Under the pieces are notes generated by a model. That model did not search any database. It saw nothing but the letters and a program-made list of their open reading frames with translations, and was not told the origin of the DNA. A stretch of 64,000 nt of DNA, from assembly GCA_016710635.1 (NCBI GenBank), contig JADJVL010000018.1, positions 1 to 64,000 of the forward strand, written 5' to 3'. The translations under genes were made by a program, and so were the position numbers. How positions within the stretch are numbered: the stretch's first letter is position 1; the number at the start of each line of letters is the position of its first letter. This document shows, one piece after another, positions 15,442-25,593 of this stretch. The DNA comes from Holophagaceae bacterium. Its GTDB lineage: Bacteria; Acidobacteriota; Holophagae; Holophagales; Holophagaceae.

Positions 15442-16193
15442 CACTCAAAGTCGCCCTCGCCGATGACGAGCCCCTGGCCCGGACGCGTCTGGGACGGCTG
15501 CTCCGGGAGGCCGGGTGCGAGGTGCTGGCGGAGCTTCCGGACGGTCCCTCCCTGCTGGAATGGCTTCGCTCCGCGCCGCCCCTGGACGGCCTCTTCCTGG
15601 ACATCCAGATGCCCGGTGCCACGGGGCTGGAGGTCGTGGCGGAACTCCCCGCGCCCGTGCCCGTGGTCTTCGTGACGGCCTACAGTGAGCACGCGGTGCG
15701 GGCCTTCGACACCCAGGCGGTGGATTACATACTCAAGCCCATCGCGGCGGATCGGCTCCAGCGGGCCCTCGAACGGCTCCGGGAGGGCCGCGTGCCACAT
15801 CGCAGCGGCGCGGAACTGCAGGCCGTGCTGGCACCGTCCACCCCCGCCGGCGCCACGCGCTTCCCCGTGCGGGCGGGCGACGGCCATGTCTTCCTCGACC
15901 TCAAGAAGACCACCCACTTCGACGTGGAGGATGAGATGGTCTGGGCCCACGCCCAGGGCAGCGGCAAACTGCAGCGCTTCCGCACCCAGTGGACCACCCT
16001 TGCCGAAGTCGAGCACGCCTTCCCCGCCGCAGGACTGATGCGCATCCAGCGGCACCTGCTCCTGCGGCCGGAAGCCGTCCTCGGCCTCAAGCCCATCGAA
16101 GGTGGACGGGCCCTGGTCCGTGTCGCCGACGGCGTGGATCTCGAGGTCAGCCGCAGTGTCACCCCCAAGCTCAAGGAGCTGCTGGGACTCTGA
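15438..16193 (+). CDS. LytTR-family response regulator
   Basis: A 251-residue partner of the preceding kinase. The receiver domain (residues 1-120) has acidic residues Asp9/Asp10, the phospho-acceptor Asp55 in LFLDIQMPGATG, Thr/Lys switch residues in VVFVTAYSEHAVRAF and YILKPI. Residues about 140-250 form the LytTR DNA-binding domain: GHVFLDLKKTTHFDVEDEMVWAHAQ, the RTQWTTLAEVEHAF strand, MRIQRHLLLRPEAVLGLKPI and VSRSVTPKLKELLGL. LytTR regulators bind direct repeats upstream of targets. The adjacent BNR-repeat exoprotein gene, 60 bases downstream, is a possible target but no repeat site was identified. Confidence 0.95.
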   Translation: MTLKVALADDEPLARTRLGRLLREAGCEVLAELPDGPSLLEWLRSAPPLDGLFLDIQMPGATGLEVVAELPAPVPVVFVTAYSEHAVRAFDTQAVDYILKPIAADRLQRALERLREGRVPHRSGAELQAVLAPSTPAGATRFPVRAGDGHVFLDLKKTTHFDVEDEMVWAHAQGSGKLQRFRTQWTTLAEVEHAFPAAGLMRIQRHLLLRPEAVLGLKPIEGGRALVRVADGVDLEVSRSVTPKLKELLGL

Positions 16194-16253
16194 CATTCCG
16201 TGCCCGGCGGCGCCGGGCCTGCCGCTAGACTGGCCTCGACTCACGAGGCTTCC

Positions 16254-19175
16254 ATGCGCGCACCGGTCCTGGCGTCCCTTTCCCTCATCCTGGCGGCCCA
16301 GGACGCTCCCCTGACCAAGGTCCAGGAGGCGGCACTGCTGCATCCCGCCGTGCCGACCCCGGAGGCGGGCGCCCGGCGCGCGGCCTTCGAGGCGAGGCGG
16401 GCCCTGACCTCCGCGGGCGCCCTCAACGCCGTGCCCTGGCGCGCCATCGGGCCCCTGGGCCAGGGCGGACGCGTCGTGGCCCTGGCGGTGGACGAGCGGA
16501 AGCCCGAGGTGTGGATCGCGGCCTTCGCCACCGGCGGCCTCTGGATCACCCGCAACGACGGCGCGACCTGGGATTCCCTCTTCGATCACGAAGAGGCCTT
16601 CGCCATCGGCGATGTGGCGGTGCTCTGGGGCGAGGCTGGCCAACCGAAGACAATCTGGGTCGGCACCGGCGAAGCCAACGCCAGCCGCAGCTCCTACGCC
16701 GGCGCAGGCCTCTTCCGCAGTGACGATGGCGGCAGGACCTGGCGCCACGCCGGGCTCGCCGATTCCCATCGCATCGCCCGCATCGTGGTGCACCCGACGA
16801 ACCCGGACATCGTCTACGCCGCGGCCCAGGGGCCGCTCTACACCGAAGGCGGCGAGCGCGGCGTCTACAAGACCACTGACGGCGGCCGCACCTGGACGGC
16901 CGTCCTCAAGGGCGGCCTCCGCACCGGCGCCGTGGACCTGCTCCTCGACTGGAAGGATCCGGACACCCTCTACGCCGCCCTGTGGGAGAAGGACCGCAAG
17001 CCCTGGAACTTCCTCGAGAGCGGCCCGGGCAGCGGCCTCCACAAGACCGTGGACGGCGGCCGCACCTGGACCCGTCTGGGGACCGGCTTTCCCGCCGGAG
17101 TGGGCACGGGCCGCATCGGCCTCGCCCAGAGCCGCCAGGACCCGAAACGTCTCTTCGCCCTCCTCGACAACCAGGACCTGCGGGGCAAGGACGAGGTGGA
17201 TCCCTTCGAGGACAAGGAGAAGCTCAGCTTCAAGAAGCTCGCGGAGATGACCACGGAAGAGGCGCTCAAGATCGACGCCAAGGCCTGGAAGACCTTCCTC
17301 AAGGACAACGGCTTCCATCCGAGCCATACGGCGGAGAAGGTCCTGGCGGACCTGAAGTCCGGCGCCCTCACGCCGAAGGATCTGGCCCACTACAACGGGG
17401 ATTTCGACACGGACCTCCAGCGCACGGACATCATCGGCGCCGAAGTCTACGCCTCCATGGACGGCGGGCTGTCCTGGAACAAGACCCACGAGGCCCGCCT
17501 GGACTCGGTGTACAGCACCTACGGCTACTATTTCGGCCAGTTGCGGGTCGACCCCGCCAACGACCGGAACCTCTACCTCCTGGGCTTTCCCGCCCTCAAG
17601 TCCGAAGACGGCGGGAAGACCTTCAAGGGCATCAATGGCGAGAACTGGGACAGCGTGCACCCCGATCATCACGCCCTCTGGATCGATCCCCGGGACGGCC
17701 GGCGCCTGGTGCTGGGCAACGACGGCGGCCTGAACATCAGCCTCGACGGTGGCGAACATTGGCGGGCGGTGAAGAACCTGCCCGTCGGCCAGTTCTACAC
17801 CATCAGCGTGGACAATCCCGGGGAGGGCAAGGAGCCCTTCCGCGTCTACGGCGGCCTCCAGGACAACGGCGTGAAGCGCGGCCCCGCGACGCCCCTCAAG
17901 CCCGGTCAGGCCTCTGACGGCTGGACCGTCCTCTACGGCGGCGATGGCGGCTACGTCGTGGCCAGTCCGAAGGAGAACGGTCCCGTCTATGTGGAAAGCC
18001 AGTTCGGGGTGATGGCGCGCCTCGAGGGCGGCAAGCGCAAGATGATCCGCCCCGCCCACAAACTGAAGGAGACGCCCTACCGCTTCAACTGGATGACGCC
18101 CATCGTCCTCAGCCCCCACAGCCCCGACATCCTCTACACCGGCACCCAGAAGGTGCTGCGCTCCCTGGACCGGGGCGACACCTGGACGGAGATCAGCGGC
18201 GACCTCAGCAGCGGCCGCAAGCCCTTCATCGGCGAGCGCGGGGACGTCCCCTTCGGCACCATCACCACCCTTTCAGAAAGCCCCAAGCGCTTCGGCCTCG
18301 TCTACGCCGGCACCGACGAGGGCAAGGTGTGGGTGAGCCGGGACGGCGGCTTCGCCTGGGCCGAAGCCGGCAAGGGGCTCCCCGCCGGCCGCTGGGCCAG
18401 CCGCCTGGAAGCGAGCCGTCACGCAGAGGGCACCGTCTACGCCACCTTCACCGCCTACCGCAACGACGCCAGCGAGATGCTGGTCTACAAGTCCGCGGAC
18501 TACGGCGCGACCTGGACCTCCATCAAAGGCAATCTGCCCGGCGAGAACGCCAACGTGATCCGCGAGGATGCCGCCAACCCGGAACTCCTCTTCCTCGGCA
18601 CGGACTTCGGCGCCTTCGCCACCGTGGACGGCGGCAGGCGCTGGGACATTCTGGGGACCGGGCTGCCCCACGTGCCCGTCCACGACCTCGCCCTGCACGC
18701 CGGCAGCGGCACCCTGGTCGCCGGCACCCATGGGCGCAGCGCCTGGACCGCCCCCGTGGCCGCTCTTTCCGCGTGGACCGCCGAGGTGCGCGCCAAGGAC
18801 CTGCACCTCTTCGACGTGAAGGCCATCAAGGCCGAGAAGTGGTGGAAGGAGGACCGCCCCTCCTGGTGGACCCGCCGTGAGCCCGAGCTTGTCAGCTTCT
18901 GGTTCCACGCCAAGGCCGCGGGCCCCGCCGCGCTGAGGCTCGAAGACGAGAAGGGCGGCCTGCTCCGGGAATGGAAGGTGGCCGCCCGCCCGGGCCTCAA
19001 CCGCGTGGACTGGGACCTGCAGGTGGACCGCGCCACCCTCAAGAACCTGCCGGAGGGCCGCCGGGCCTTCGTGCTCCCCGGGAAGTACACGGTTGCGGTG
19101 GTGCTGGCGGATCGGCGCCAACAGGTCACCCTTACGGTGGAGGCGCCGAAGGAGGAGACGGGAACCGGCGACTGA
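16254..19175 (+). CDS. exported BNR-repeat (sortilin/VPS10-like) beta-propeller protein
   Basis: A 973-residue protein. The start ATG at 16254 gives a short signal peptide (MRAPVLASLSLILAAQ). At least eleven BNR/Asp-box units (SxDxGxTW) follow, for example TRNDGATWDS, SDDGGRTWRH, TTDGGRTWTA, TVDGGRTWTR, SMDGGLSWNK, SLDRGDTWTE, SADYGATWTS and TVDGGRRWDI. They build two beta-propellers, with an inserted helical segment around residues 320-400. The C-terminal 100 residues resemble an Ig-like FlgD/secretion-type domain (GLNRVDWDLQVD, GKYTVAVVLADRRQQVTLTVEA). Similar 'WD40/YVTN/BNR-like repeat' exoproteins are common in Acidobacteria. Glycosidase or protein-binding roles have been proposed, but no catalytic residues are evident. 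It ends just before a strong bidirectional terminator. Confidence 0.85.
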   Translation: MRAPVLASLSLILAAQDAPLTKVQEAALLHPAVPTPEAGARRAAFEARRALTSAGALNAVPWRAIGPLGQGGRVVALAVDERKPEVWIAAFATGGLWITRNDGATWDSLFDHEEAFAIGDVAVLWGEAGQPKTIWVGTGEANASRSSYAGAGLFRSDDGGRTWRHAGLADSHRIARIVVHPTNPDIVYAAAQGPLYTEGGERGVYKTTDGGRTWTAVLKGGLRTGAVDLLLDWKDPDTLYAALWEKDRKPWNFLESGPGSGLHKTVDGGRTWTRLGTGFPAGVGTGRIGLAQSRQDPKRLFALLDNQDLRGKDEVDPFEDKEKLSFKKLAEMTTEEALKIDAKAWKTFLKDNGFHPSHTAEKVLADLKSGALTPKDLAHYNGDFDTDLQRTDIIGAEVYASMDGGLSWNKTHEARLDSVYSTYGYYFGQLRVDPANDRNLYLLGFPALKSEDGGKTFKGINGENWDSVHPDHHALWIDPRDGRRLVLGNDGGLNISLDGGEHWRAVKNLPVGQFYTISVDNPGEGKEPFRVYGGLQDNGVKRGPATPLKPGQASDGWTVLYGGDGGYVVASPKENGPVYVESQFGVMARLEGGKRKMIRPAHKLKETPYRFNWMTPIVLSPHSPDILYTGTQKVLRSLDRGDTWTEISGDLSSGRKPFIGERGDVPFGTITTLSESPKRFGLVYAGTDEGKVWVSRDGGFAWAEAGKGLPAGRWASRLEASRHAEGTVYATFTAYRNDASEMLVYKSADYGATWTSIKGNLPGENANVIREDAANPELLFLGTDFGAFATVDGGRRWDILGTGLPHVPVHDLALHAGSGTLVAGTHGRSAWTAPVAALSAWTAEVRAKDLHLFDVKAIKAEKWWKEDRPSWWTRREPELVSFWFHAKAAGPAALRLEDEKGGLLREWKVAARPGLNRVDWDLQVDRATLKNLPEGRRAFVLPGKYTVAVVLADRRQQVTLTVEAPKEETGTGD

Positions 19176-19204
19176 GCCCGCCCCTCTGCTTCCCCTGCAG
19201 ACGC

Positions 19205-19237
19205 AAAAAAGCGCCCGGCCGAAGCCGGGCGCTTTTT
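19205..19237. terminator. bidirectional rho-independent terminator
   Basis: An A6 run, the stem GCGCCCGGC pairing with GCCGGGCGC around a CGAA loop, then a T5 run. It serves both the BNR-protein gene (plus strand, stop at 19175) and the convergent TonB-dependent receptor gene (minus strand, stop at 19254). Confidence 0.9.
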
Positions 19238-19253
19238 GAAGCGGTCGTGGACC

Positions 19254-22151
19254 TTAGAAGGTCACGCCGAGGGAGATGGTCACACCGCGAACCGCGCCGT
19301 AGTTGCCGGGCGAGGTCTGCTTGCCGTAGCTGGCGCCACGGACCCAGGGCCGGGTGGTGGCGGTGGGATAGACGATCTCCGTGACACCATCAGACTCAAA
19401 TTCAGGAACGCCATTGCTGGTGGTGTTCCAGGTCAGGATCTGGGTGTGGTTCAGGACATTGGTCACGACCAGCTTGGCGAAGGCGTGCACAGGCACGTTC
19501 CGCACCGAGAACATGGTCCAGTCGTGGTGCAAGGAGAGGTCCAGGTACGAGGCGCTGTTGAAGACGTAGGCGCCACGCTTGTTGTCCCGGAACTGGGTGA
19601 CCGTGCTGCCGAAGTCACCGGGGAGGCCGGGATAGAGCTGCTCGCTGTTGGCCAGGGCGCGGGTGTCGCTGTAGTGGTTGCCCGAGTCGAAGCGGTAGAT
19701 CAGACCCACGGTGCTGCGGCCGAAGGAGCTTTCCTTCGTGTAGGCGCCCTGCCAACGGGCCCGGATGGGCACATGGCCGGCCAGGAAGCCGTAGGGGGCT
19801 ACGATCGAACGGTCATAGGTGGCGACGCCGTTGAAGGTGGTGAAGTTCTGCAGGCCTTCACCGCGGCCGGGGGTGTTGGTGCCCTCACCCTCGTAGTTGC
19901 CTTCCAGCTTGCTCCAGGTGATGTTGCCATCCATGGCCCAGGGGCCCTTGCTCTGGTTGACGCGCAGTTCCAGGCTGCTGTACTTGCGCTCGGCGATGGA
20001 GCTGTTGTCCCAGACCTTGATGTAGAAGTCGTTGCCCTGCGCCGGATCCTGGACGGTGCCGTCGTTGCCGATGCGGAAGTCGATCAGGTTGTTCCACTTC
20101 TTGGAGACGGCCGTCACGTTGATGAAGCCTTCGCCGAAGGTCTTGTGGCTGAAGGAGTAGGTGCCGTTGAGCTGGAGCTCGTCAACGTTGGGAGCCTTCA
20201 GGGCGCTGTTGAGCTTCACATTCAGGGCGGGGTTGTTGTAGTAGCTGACTTCGGAGTAGTCGTAGTTGTTCAGGTCGTAGATGACCGAGAAGGGCTGAAG
20301 GCCGCTGGGACCGGCATAGGGGTGGTCGATCTCGGTGGGATTGCCCTGGTTGGTGACGGAGTTCGCGATGGCATCCAGCACCTTGCCGTTGTAGCGGGCG
20401 GCGGAAACGCCGAGGACCCACTTGCCGTCGGCGTTCAGGTCGTACTTCAGGCCCAGGCGCGGCGAGAAGCCCGTGGCGCCGGCGGTCTTGCTGCCCTTCT
20501 CGTTCTTCGCCTCGTACTTGTCGAAACGGATGCCGAGCTGGAGGGCCATGTTCTTGTTGACCACCCACTTGTCGTTGACGAAGATGCCGGTGTTCGTGTT
20601 GGAGGCCTTGCCGACCGCGCTCTGGTAGGTCCAGACGTCGAGGGGCCGGGCAACGCGGGTGATCATGTTGAGGTTGAGGACACCGAAGATGTAGCCGGTG
20701 ACGGTCTGCTCGTTGCGGGCCTGGGACTCGCCCTTGATGTAGTCGAGGCCGAAGTCCAGCTGGTGGTTGCCGGCGGCGTCGAAGAAGAGGGTGCCCTTGG
20801 CGTTGAGGGTCTTGTTGTCGCGGTTGTCGCCGCCGTCGTTGGAGTTGAAGATGCCGTTGTTGTAGAACAGCCGCGTGTTGTAGCTGTAGATGGGGCTGAC
20901 GGCCGCATTCGTCGCGCCGGCGCTGAGAAGCTGCTTCTTGTAGCCGTAGCGGACGTCCGTCAGGAAGGTCGGGGACCAGGTGGCGCGCCAGGCCAGGTTG
21001 CCGTACTCGCTGGTGTTCTTCTGGGGCACCAGGGCCTTCAGTTCACCGGCGGAGTAGTTCCGGTTCACCTGGGCGTTCTGGGAATTGCCGAAGGCGGCCA
21101 CCAGGGTGTGGTCCTGATTGATGGAGTAGGTCAGCTTGAAGCTGCGGCGGATCTCCTCCTGGGAGAACACGAAGGCCGCGCCGGCGCCCTCGTTCAGGTT
21201 CGGGTCGGTGGAGGTCGGCAGGCTGCCGCTGGCGATGTTGCCGACATTGGACTGGCTGGTGCGATAGTAGGCGCCGAAGAACCAGAGGCGGTCCTTGAGG
21301 ATGGGGCCGCCCAGGGTGAAGGTCTTGAAGGTGTTCAGGATGTTGGGAATGGCGTTCCGGCCCGTCGAGGTGGTCAGGGGCTGGGTGGCGTTCCACTGGG
21401 AGTTGGTCAGATCCCAGCGGATCATGCCGGAGAAGGTGTTGCCGCCGGACTTGGTGATGGCGTTGAGCACGCCGCCTTCCACATTGCCGTACTCGGCGGA
21501 GATGGCGCCGGTGATGATCTGGGTCTCTTCGATGGCGTCATCGATGAGCAGCACGCCGCGGTTGTTGTACGCGTTGTCGGCGATGTTCTGGCCGTCCACC
21601 AGGTACAGGTTGCCGGAGGTCATGGCGCCGCGGATCTGCACGCGACCGCCCACGCCGGAGGTGACGCCGGGGGTGAGGAGGGCCACGGCTTCCATCGTGC
21701 GGCCGTTGGGCAGCTTGTCGATGCGGTCCATGTTGTAGTTGATGGCGGACTTGACGTCCGTCTTGTCAACGTCGGGGCTGGCGGTCGCGACGACTTCCAC
21801 CACGGTGGAAGAGGTCTTCTGCATCAGCACCCTGGGCTGGAAGTTCTGGTCGATGCCGATCTGGGAGGTAAGCTTCGCGGTCTGGAAGCCTTCCTTGGTC
21901 AGTTCGACGAGGTAGGCGCCGGGAGGCAGCAGGCGGGCGGCGAAACGGCCGTTCTCGTCGGTCATGCCGGTGCGGGCGCCCTGCAGGCTGGGGGAGGTCA
22001 TCCGGATGGCGACCCCGGAAAGTGTTTTGCCTGCGGCATCGGTGACGGTGATGGTCGCACTGGCAGTCTGGGTTCCCTGAGCCACCAGCGCCGAGGCGCA
22101 GACGGTCAGGAGGGCCGCGAGGCGCCCGAATTGAAGATTACGGCGGTTCAT
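19254..22151 (-). CDS. Oar-like TonB-dependent outer membrane receptor (intact copy)
   Basis: A 965-residue receptor starting at ATG 22151 with AGAGG six to seven bases upstream. A signal peptide (MNRRNLQFGRLAALLTVCAS) is followed by a carboxypeptidase-regulatory-like domain (ATITVTDAAGKTLSGVAI, GRFAARLLPPGAYLVELTKEGF), then the plug (RTMEAVALLTPGV, GAMTSGNLYLVDGQNIADN, GAISAEYGNVEGGVLNAITKSGGNTFSG) and a large barrel ending in ISLGVTF with terminal Phe. This is the Oar architecture of Acidobacteria and Myxobacteria, proposed to move bulky substrates such as peptides or glycans. The plug sequence and barrel size resemble those of the next two genes. No TonB box consensus could be assigned. 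It is the only undisrupted copy of the three. Confidence 0.92.
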   Translation of the reverse strand: MNRRNLQFGRLAALLTVCASALVAQGTQTASATITVTDAAGKTLSGVAIRMTSPSLQGARTGMTDENGRFAARLLPPGAYLVELTKEGFQTAKLTSQIGIDQNFQPRVLMQKTSSTVVEVVATASPDVDKTDVKSAINYNMDRIDKLPNGRTMEAVALLTPGVTSGVGGRVQIRGAMTSGNLYLVDGQNIADNAYNNRGVLLIDDAIEETQIITGAISAEYGNVEGGVLNAITKSGGNTFSGMIRWDLTNSQWNATQPLTTSTGRNAIPNILNTFKTFTLGGPILKDRLWFFGAYYRTSQSNVGNIASGSLPTSTDPNLNEGAGAAFVFSQEEIRRSFKLTYSINQDHTLVAAFGNSQNAQVNRNYSAGELKALVPQKNTSEYGNLAWRATWSPTFLTDVRYGYKKQLLSAGATNAAVSPIYSYNTRLFYNNGIFNSNDGGDNRDNKTLNAKGTLFFDAAGNHQLDFGLDYIKGESQARNEQTVTGYIFGVLNLNMITRVARPLDVWTYQSAVGKASNTNTGIFVNDKWVVNKNMALQLGIRFDKYEAKNEKGSKTAGATGFSPRLGLKYDLNADGKWVLGVSAARYNGKVLDAIANSVTNQGNPTEIDHPYAGPSGLQPFSVIYDLNNYDYSEVSYYNNPALNVKLNSALKAPNVDELQLNGTYSFSHKTFGEGFINVTAVSKKWNNLIDFRIGNDGTVQDPAQGNDFYIKVWDNSSIAERKYSSLELRVNQSKGPWAMDGNITWSKLEGNYEGEGTNTPGRGEGLQNFTTFNGVATYDRSIVAPYGFLAGHVPIRARWQGAYTKESSFGRSTVGLIYRFDSGNHYSDTRALANSEQLYPGLPGDFGSTVTQFRDNKRGAYVFNSASYLDLSLHHDWTMFSVRNVPVHAFAKLVVTNVLNHTQILTWNTTSNGVPEFESDGVTEIVYPTATTRPWVRGASYGKQTSPGNYGAVRGVTISLGVTF

Positions 22152-22560
22152 ATGACCTCTATGAGTCATTGGGAGTGGAGCGATCCACCCCAGGGTGAGA
22201 AAGGGTAAGGAGCCTTGGATGGGGTGCAGCACCCTCCCGGCCCACGTTTTTGGAGTCACAGATCAATACAGAGATCCTACCTTAGTCGAAGCCGACGCGG
22301 TGATGCCATCCTGAAATTGGTTCCCCCCCTTGGGTGAAATATTTCGATTTCACGCCGAAGGGCTGCCGGGGATGTTTGATTGGTTGGTCCAAGTGGATAT
22401 ATATAACAGATTTGGGGGAATTCGACAGGGAAATCCAGCGCCGCACCGGCCCAGGAAATCATGACCTTCAGCACGTCCCGCAGGGGCCAGACGTTTTTTT
22501 CTCGTGACTTACCGGTAACCGGGACCTGACTCGGGCTCCCGGCCCCTCTCCATAAACAAG
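22152..22560 (-). promoter_or_regulatory. upstream regulatory region of the TonB receptor gene
   Basis: A 409-base stretch without a credible gene, less GC-rich than its surroundings, upstream of the minus-strand receptor. It holds a perfect 7-base inverted repeat at 22334-22353 (see separate entry), AT-rich runs at 22395-22420 (ATATATATAAC) and several pyrimidine/purine tracts. The promoter presumably lies here, but no good -35/-10 pair could be fixed. An open frame of 107 codons across 22277-22600 has no family features and is judged spurious. Confidence 0.4.
22334..22353. promoter_or_regulatory. candidate operator, inverted repeat GTGAAAT-N6-ATTTCAC
   Basis: The half sites GTGAAAT (22334-22340) and ATTTCAC (22347-22353) are perfect inverses around six bases, about 185 bases upstream of the receptor start. 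Size and symmetry fit a dimeric helix-turn-helix repressor or activator. The cognate regulator is unknown and no second copy was found nearby. Confidence 0.4.
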
Positions 22561-22586
22561 CGAGGGACCCGGAACCGGGCCCCTCG
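22561..22586 (-). terminator. terminator hairpin after the second TonB receptor gene
   Basis: CGAGGGACCCGG pairs with CCGGGCCCCTCG (one G-U type pair) about 25 bases beyond the stop at 22610 of the minus-strand gene. On that strand it is followed by the moderately T-rich GCTTGTTTAT, so termination may be partial. Confidence 0.6.
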
Positions 22587-22609
22587 ACGATGCAATTCAA
22601 GTGCTTATA

Positions 22610-25593
22610 TCAGAATGAATAGCGCAGCCCGAGGCGGACCTGGCGGGCGGTCTGGTAGGCCAGGGGCTTGGTGTAGTCCGGATTGGTCACGCCCACTGCG
22701 GATTCCACGTTCTGGTCCACCTGGGTGACCTCGTGGCGGTTCAGCACATTAAAGATGTCCGCCTGCAGGGCCAGCTGATGCCGTCCGGCGAACTTGAAGG
22801 TGTACTTCGCCGTCAGGTCCCAGGTCCGGGTGGTCGGGGTGCGCCCGTAGGCGCCACGGCCACCCGCCGCCAGCTCACCGGAGTTGTCGTAGTCGATCAG
22901 GCCGTAGAAGGCCGAGATCGGCGTGCCGGTCTGGCCACGGAAGAGGACGCCGGTGGTGAAGGCGGGGGTCCAGCTGTAGACGAGGCCCGCGTTGATCACC
23001 AGGGCCCGGTCCGTGGGCAGGGGGCCCGAGGCGAAGTGCTCGTCGCCCTTCAGCCCACGACCCGCATGAGCCTCAGAAGCCCGGAGGTATTCCAGGGAGA
23101 AGTCGTACAGGGACGAGATGTTCGGGTCATTCTGGCCGTTGTCGTTGCGGTAGAGGCCCTCGTAATTGCCTTCCAGGCGGGAGAGGCGCAGGTTCAGGAA
23201 GCCGCTCCAGCGCTCGCGCTTGACGCTCAGCTCCGACTCGATGGCGTAGTAGCGGCGCACCGGCTTGGGCCAGGAGGCCTTGTTGCCGGAGCCCGCCAAG
23301 GTCGGATCGAGGGCCAGGGCGTCGGCCTCGAGGAGGTTGGAATTCTCGCCGGGGTTCCCGATGTAGTAGGGCAGGTTGCTCCCGCCGTCGATGCCCATGT
23401 CCTCCAGGACCCGGCCCACATTGCGGTAGATCAGGCGGTGGCTGAGGGTGGCGCCTTCGAAGGGCGTGGAGTCGTAGCCCACCACGTACTCGTCGAGGTA
23501 CTGGGACTTGGTGCCGGGCAGGATGCGGGTCAGGAAGCCGCCCTGAGCCAGGTAGTGGTGGTGGTCGGCTCGCCGTCCGTGGTGGATTCGCCGGTCTCGG
23601 GGTCCACGTCATAGACCGAGGTTCCGTCCAGAATGGGGTTCGTGAGGTTGTTGAAGTTGACCGTGTCGAAAGTCCGGAAGTCGGAGCGGCTGACACCCAC
23701 TTCGGCGCTGAGGGAGCGGACGGCGATGTCGTTGGGGACCTTCTCGTAGTAGCGGCCAAAGAAGCCGTAGATCTTGGACTTGCCATCCGCGGCCGGATCC
23801 CAGGTCACCGAGATCCTGGGGGCGACGTTGTCGGAAGCCTTGAATTTGTAGTTGATGTCCGTGCCCTTCAGGGTCTGTTCGTCGAAGCGCACGCCGGCCT
23901 TGATGTAGAGCCGGTTGTTGTAGTTGTAGGTGCCCTGGATGAAGTAGGCGCTGTAGTCCGTATCGGTCTTGACGGCTTCGGGGGTGATGTTGCCCCGGGT
24001 GATCCGGTAGTACGACGCGATGTTGTTGGCCCCGAAAGGCAGGGCATTGTTGGCCCGCATGTAGCGCCGGGCCACGGACACGCCGGAGGAATAGACGGCG
24101 CCCGCAGAATGCGGATCCGCGAAACCACCGGGGCCGGAACGGGACACGGAGCTGTCGTAGCCGATGTTCTCGAGGGTGTAGCCGGCCTTGAGCTCGAAGT
24201 TGCCGAAGGACTTGGTGAGCTTGATCTCGTACTGGCGGTTCGTGTCTTCGAGCTTCTTCTCATAGCGGCCGACCGCGTTGGGATTCAGGGGAATGCCCGT
24301 GGAGGCGTCCGAGTAGAACCAGCCCGAATTGGCGCGCTGGTCGATGATGCGCTGGAATTCCTGGGAGCGGTCCGAGACCCGGGCCTCCACGAAGAAGTCA
24401 TTGCCGAAGGTGCCGTTGTATTTCACGGAGGCGCTGCGGCCACCGTACTTGAGTTCGCTCCAGCCGATTTCGGACGCGTAGTAGTCGTTGTCGCCCTGGG
24501 GGCCGAAGGCCCGCTTGCCCGGATCGCCGAAGAAGCTGAACTCCATGGAGTGGTTGGTGGCCAGCAGCCAGTTCAACTTGGCGTAGTAGGCGTTGTTCTG
24601 GGTCTTCTCAGTGCTCTGGCGACCGGCGAAATCCGAATTGGCGGGCGCGGTGCGCTTGGTCTCGTTGGTGATGGGGTTGAAGCCCACGAAGTAGAAGAGC
24701 TTGTCCTTGATGATGGGGCCCGACACGGTGAACCCGAGTTCCGTGCGGTTCCGGCTGTTGAAGGTGGGCGTGGGGCTCTCCAGAGAGGGAACGCGGTCCC
24801 GGGCCTGGAGGCTGTCGATGTCGAGATACAGGAAGGCCGTGCCGCTGAAGGTGTTGTCGCCGGAGCGGGTGATGGCGCTGACGACGCCGCCCAGGGCGCT
24901 GCCGTACTCGGCGTCCAGGCCGAAGCTCTTGACCTGCACTTCCTGGATGAAGTCGCTGTTGATGCCGGTGCCGAGGGAGCCGTAGGTGCGGGAATAGGCG
25001 CCGTTGGCGCCGAAGCCCGTGCTGGTGGTGTTGACGCCGTCCACCAGGTACTGGTTCTCAAGGCCGGAGCTGCCGCTGATGGAAGGGTTCGAGGTGCCCG
25101 TGCCGCCGCCGTCCACCACGCCCGGCGCCAGGTTCACCGCCGCCAGGAAGGAGCGGCCCAGGGGCAGGGACTGGATGGTGTCGGAGCTGAAGTTGGTGCC
25201 GCTGGTCTGGGTGGTGGTGTCCACCCGCGACGCGCTGGCGAAGACCTCGACCACGGCGCCGCCGGTCTTCACCAGCTTGACCGTCAAGGGCGTGCGCAGG
25301 TTCAGGGATACGTCCACCGACAGCTTGCCGGTGCTCTGGTAGCCGTCCGCCGAGACGGTGACGGAGTAGCGGCCCGGGATGAGGGAGGCCGCCCGGAACT
25401 GGCCGTCCGCGTCGGTGCGGTAGGTGAGCTGGCCGCGGTTGCTTTCGATGACGACGGTGGCGCGGGCGATGGCGCCGCCTGCCGTATCCCTGACGGTGCC
25501 AAGAATGGCGCCGGTGGTGGCGTCCTGGGCGAAGGCTCCCGTCGAGCCCGCGACGAGCGCCAGGGCGGCGAAGCCGAGTCGGTTGCGGTTCAT
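22610..25593 (-). CDS. Oar-like TonB-dependent receptor, apparent 1-base frameshift
   Basis: Start ATG 25593, signal peptide MNRNRLGFAALALVAGSTGAFA, then a CarboxypepD_reg-like domain (ILGTVRDTAGGAIARATVVIE, GRYSVTVSADGY), the plug (SLPLGRSFLAAVNLAPGVVDGG, LENQYLVDGVNTTSTGFGANG, EYGSALGGVVSAITRSGDNTFSG) and the barrel. The frame that begins at 25593 ends at 23530. The remaining barrel (YLDEYVVGYDSTPFEG to VRLGLRYSF, terminal Phe) continues in another frame to 22610. The total of 2984 bases is one short of a multiple of three, and the switch falls in the GGT-repeat tract at 23551-23568. Restoring one base gives about 994 residues with all parts in order. A sequence error or a recent mutation is possible. 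A paralogue of the flanking receptors. Confidence 0.85.

Noticed and set aside
15243..18119. 958-codon open frame opposite the response regulator and BNR gene
   Set aside because: Composition (Gly, Ala, Val, His, Glu) is that of a mirrored GC-rich frame and it crosses two well supported genes.
19236..22208. 990-codon plus-strand frame opposite the first TonB receptor
   Set aside because: The receptor on the minus strand has signal peptide, plug and barrel. The plus frame has no domain and is a codon-bias shadow.
22277..22600. Possible 107-residue gene upstream of the first TonB receptor
   Set aside because: It overlaps a terminator hairpin, has no ribosome binding site or family resemblance, and its composition differs from real genes here.
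23551..23568. GGT-repeat tract as a phase-variation switch of the second receptor
   Set aside because: Only a few trinucleotide units are present; changes in a three-base repeat would not shift the frame, and the same genome shows unrelated single-base breaks.
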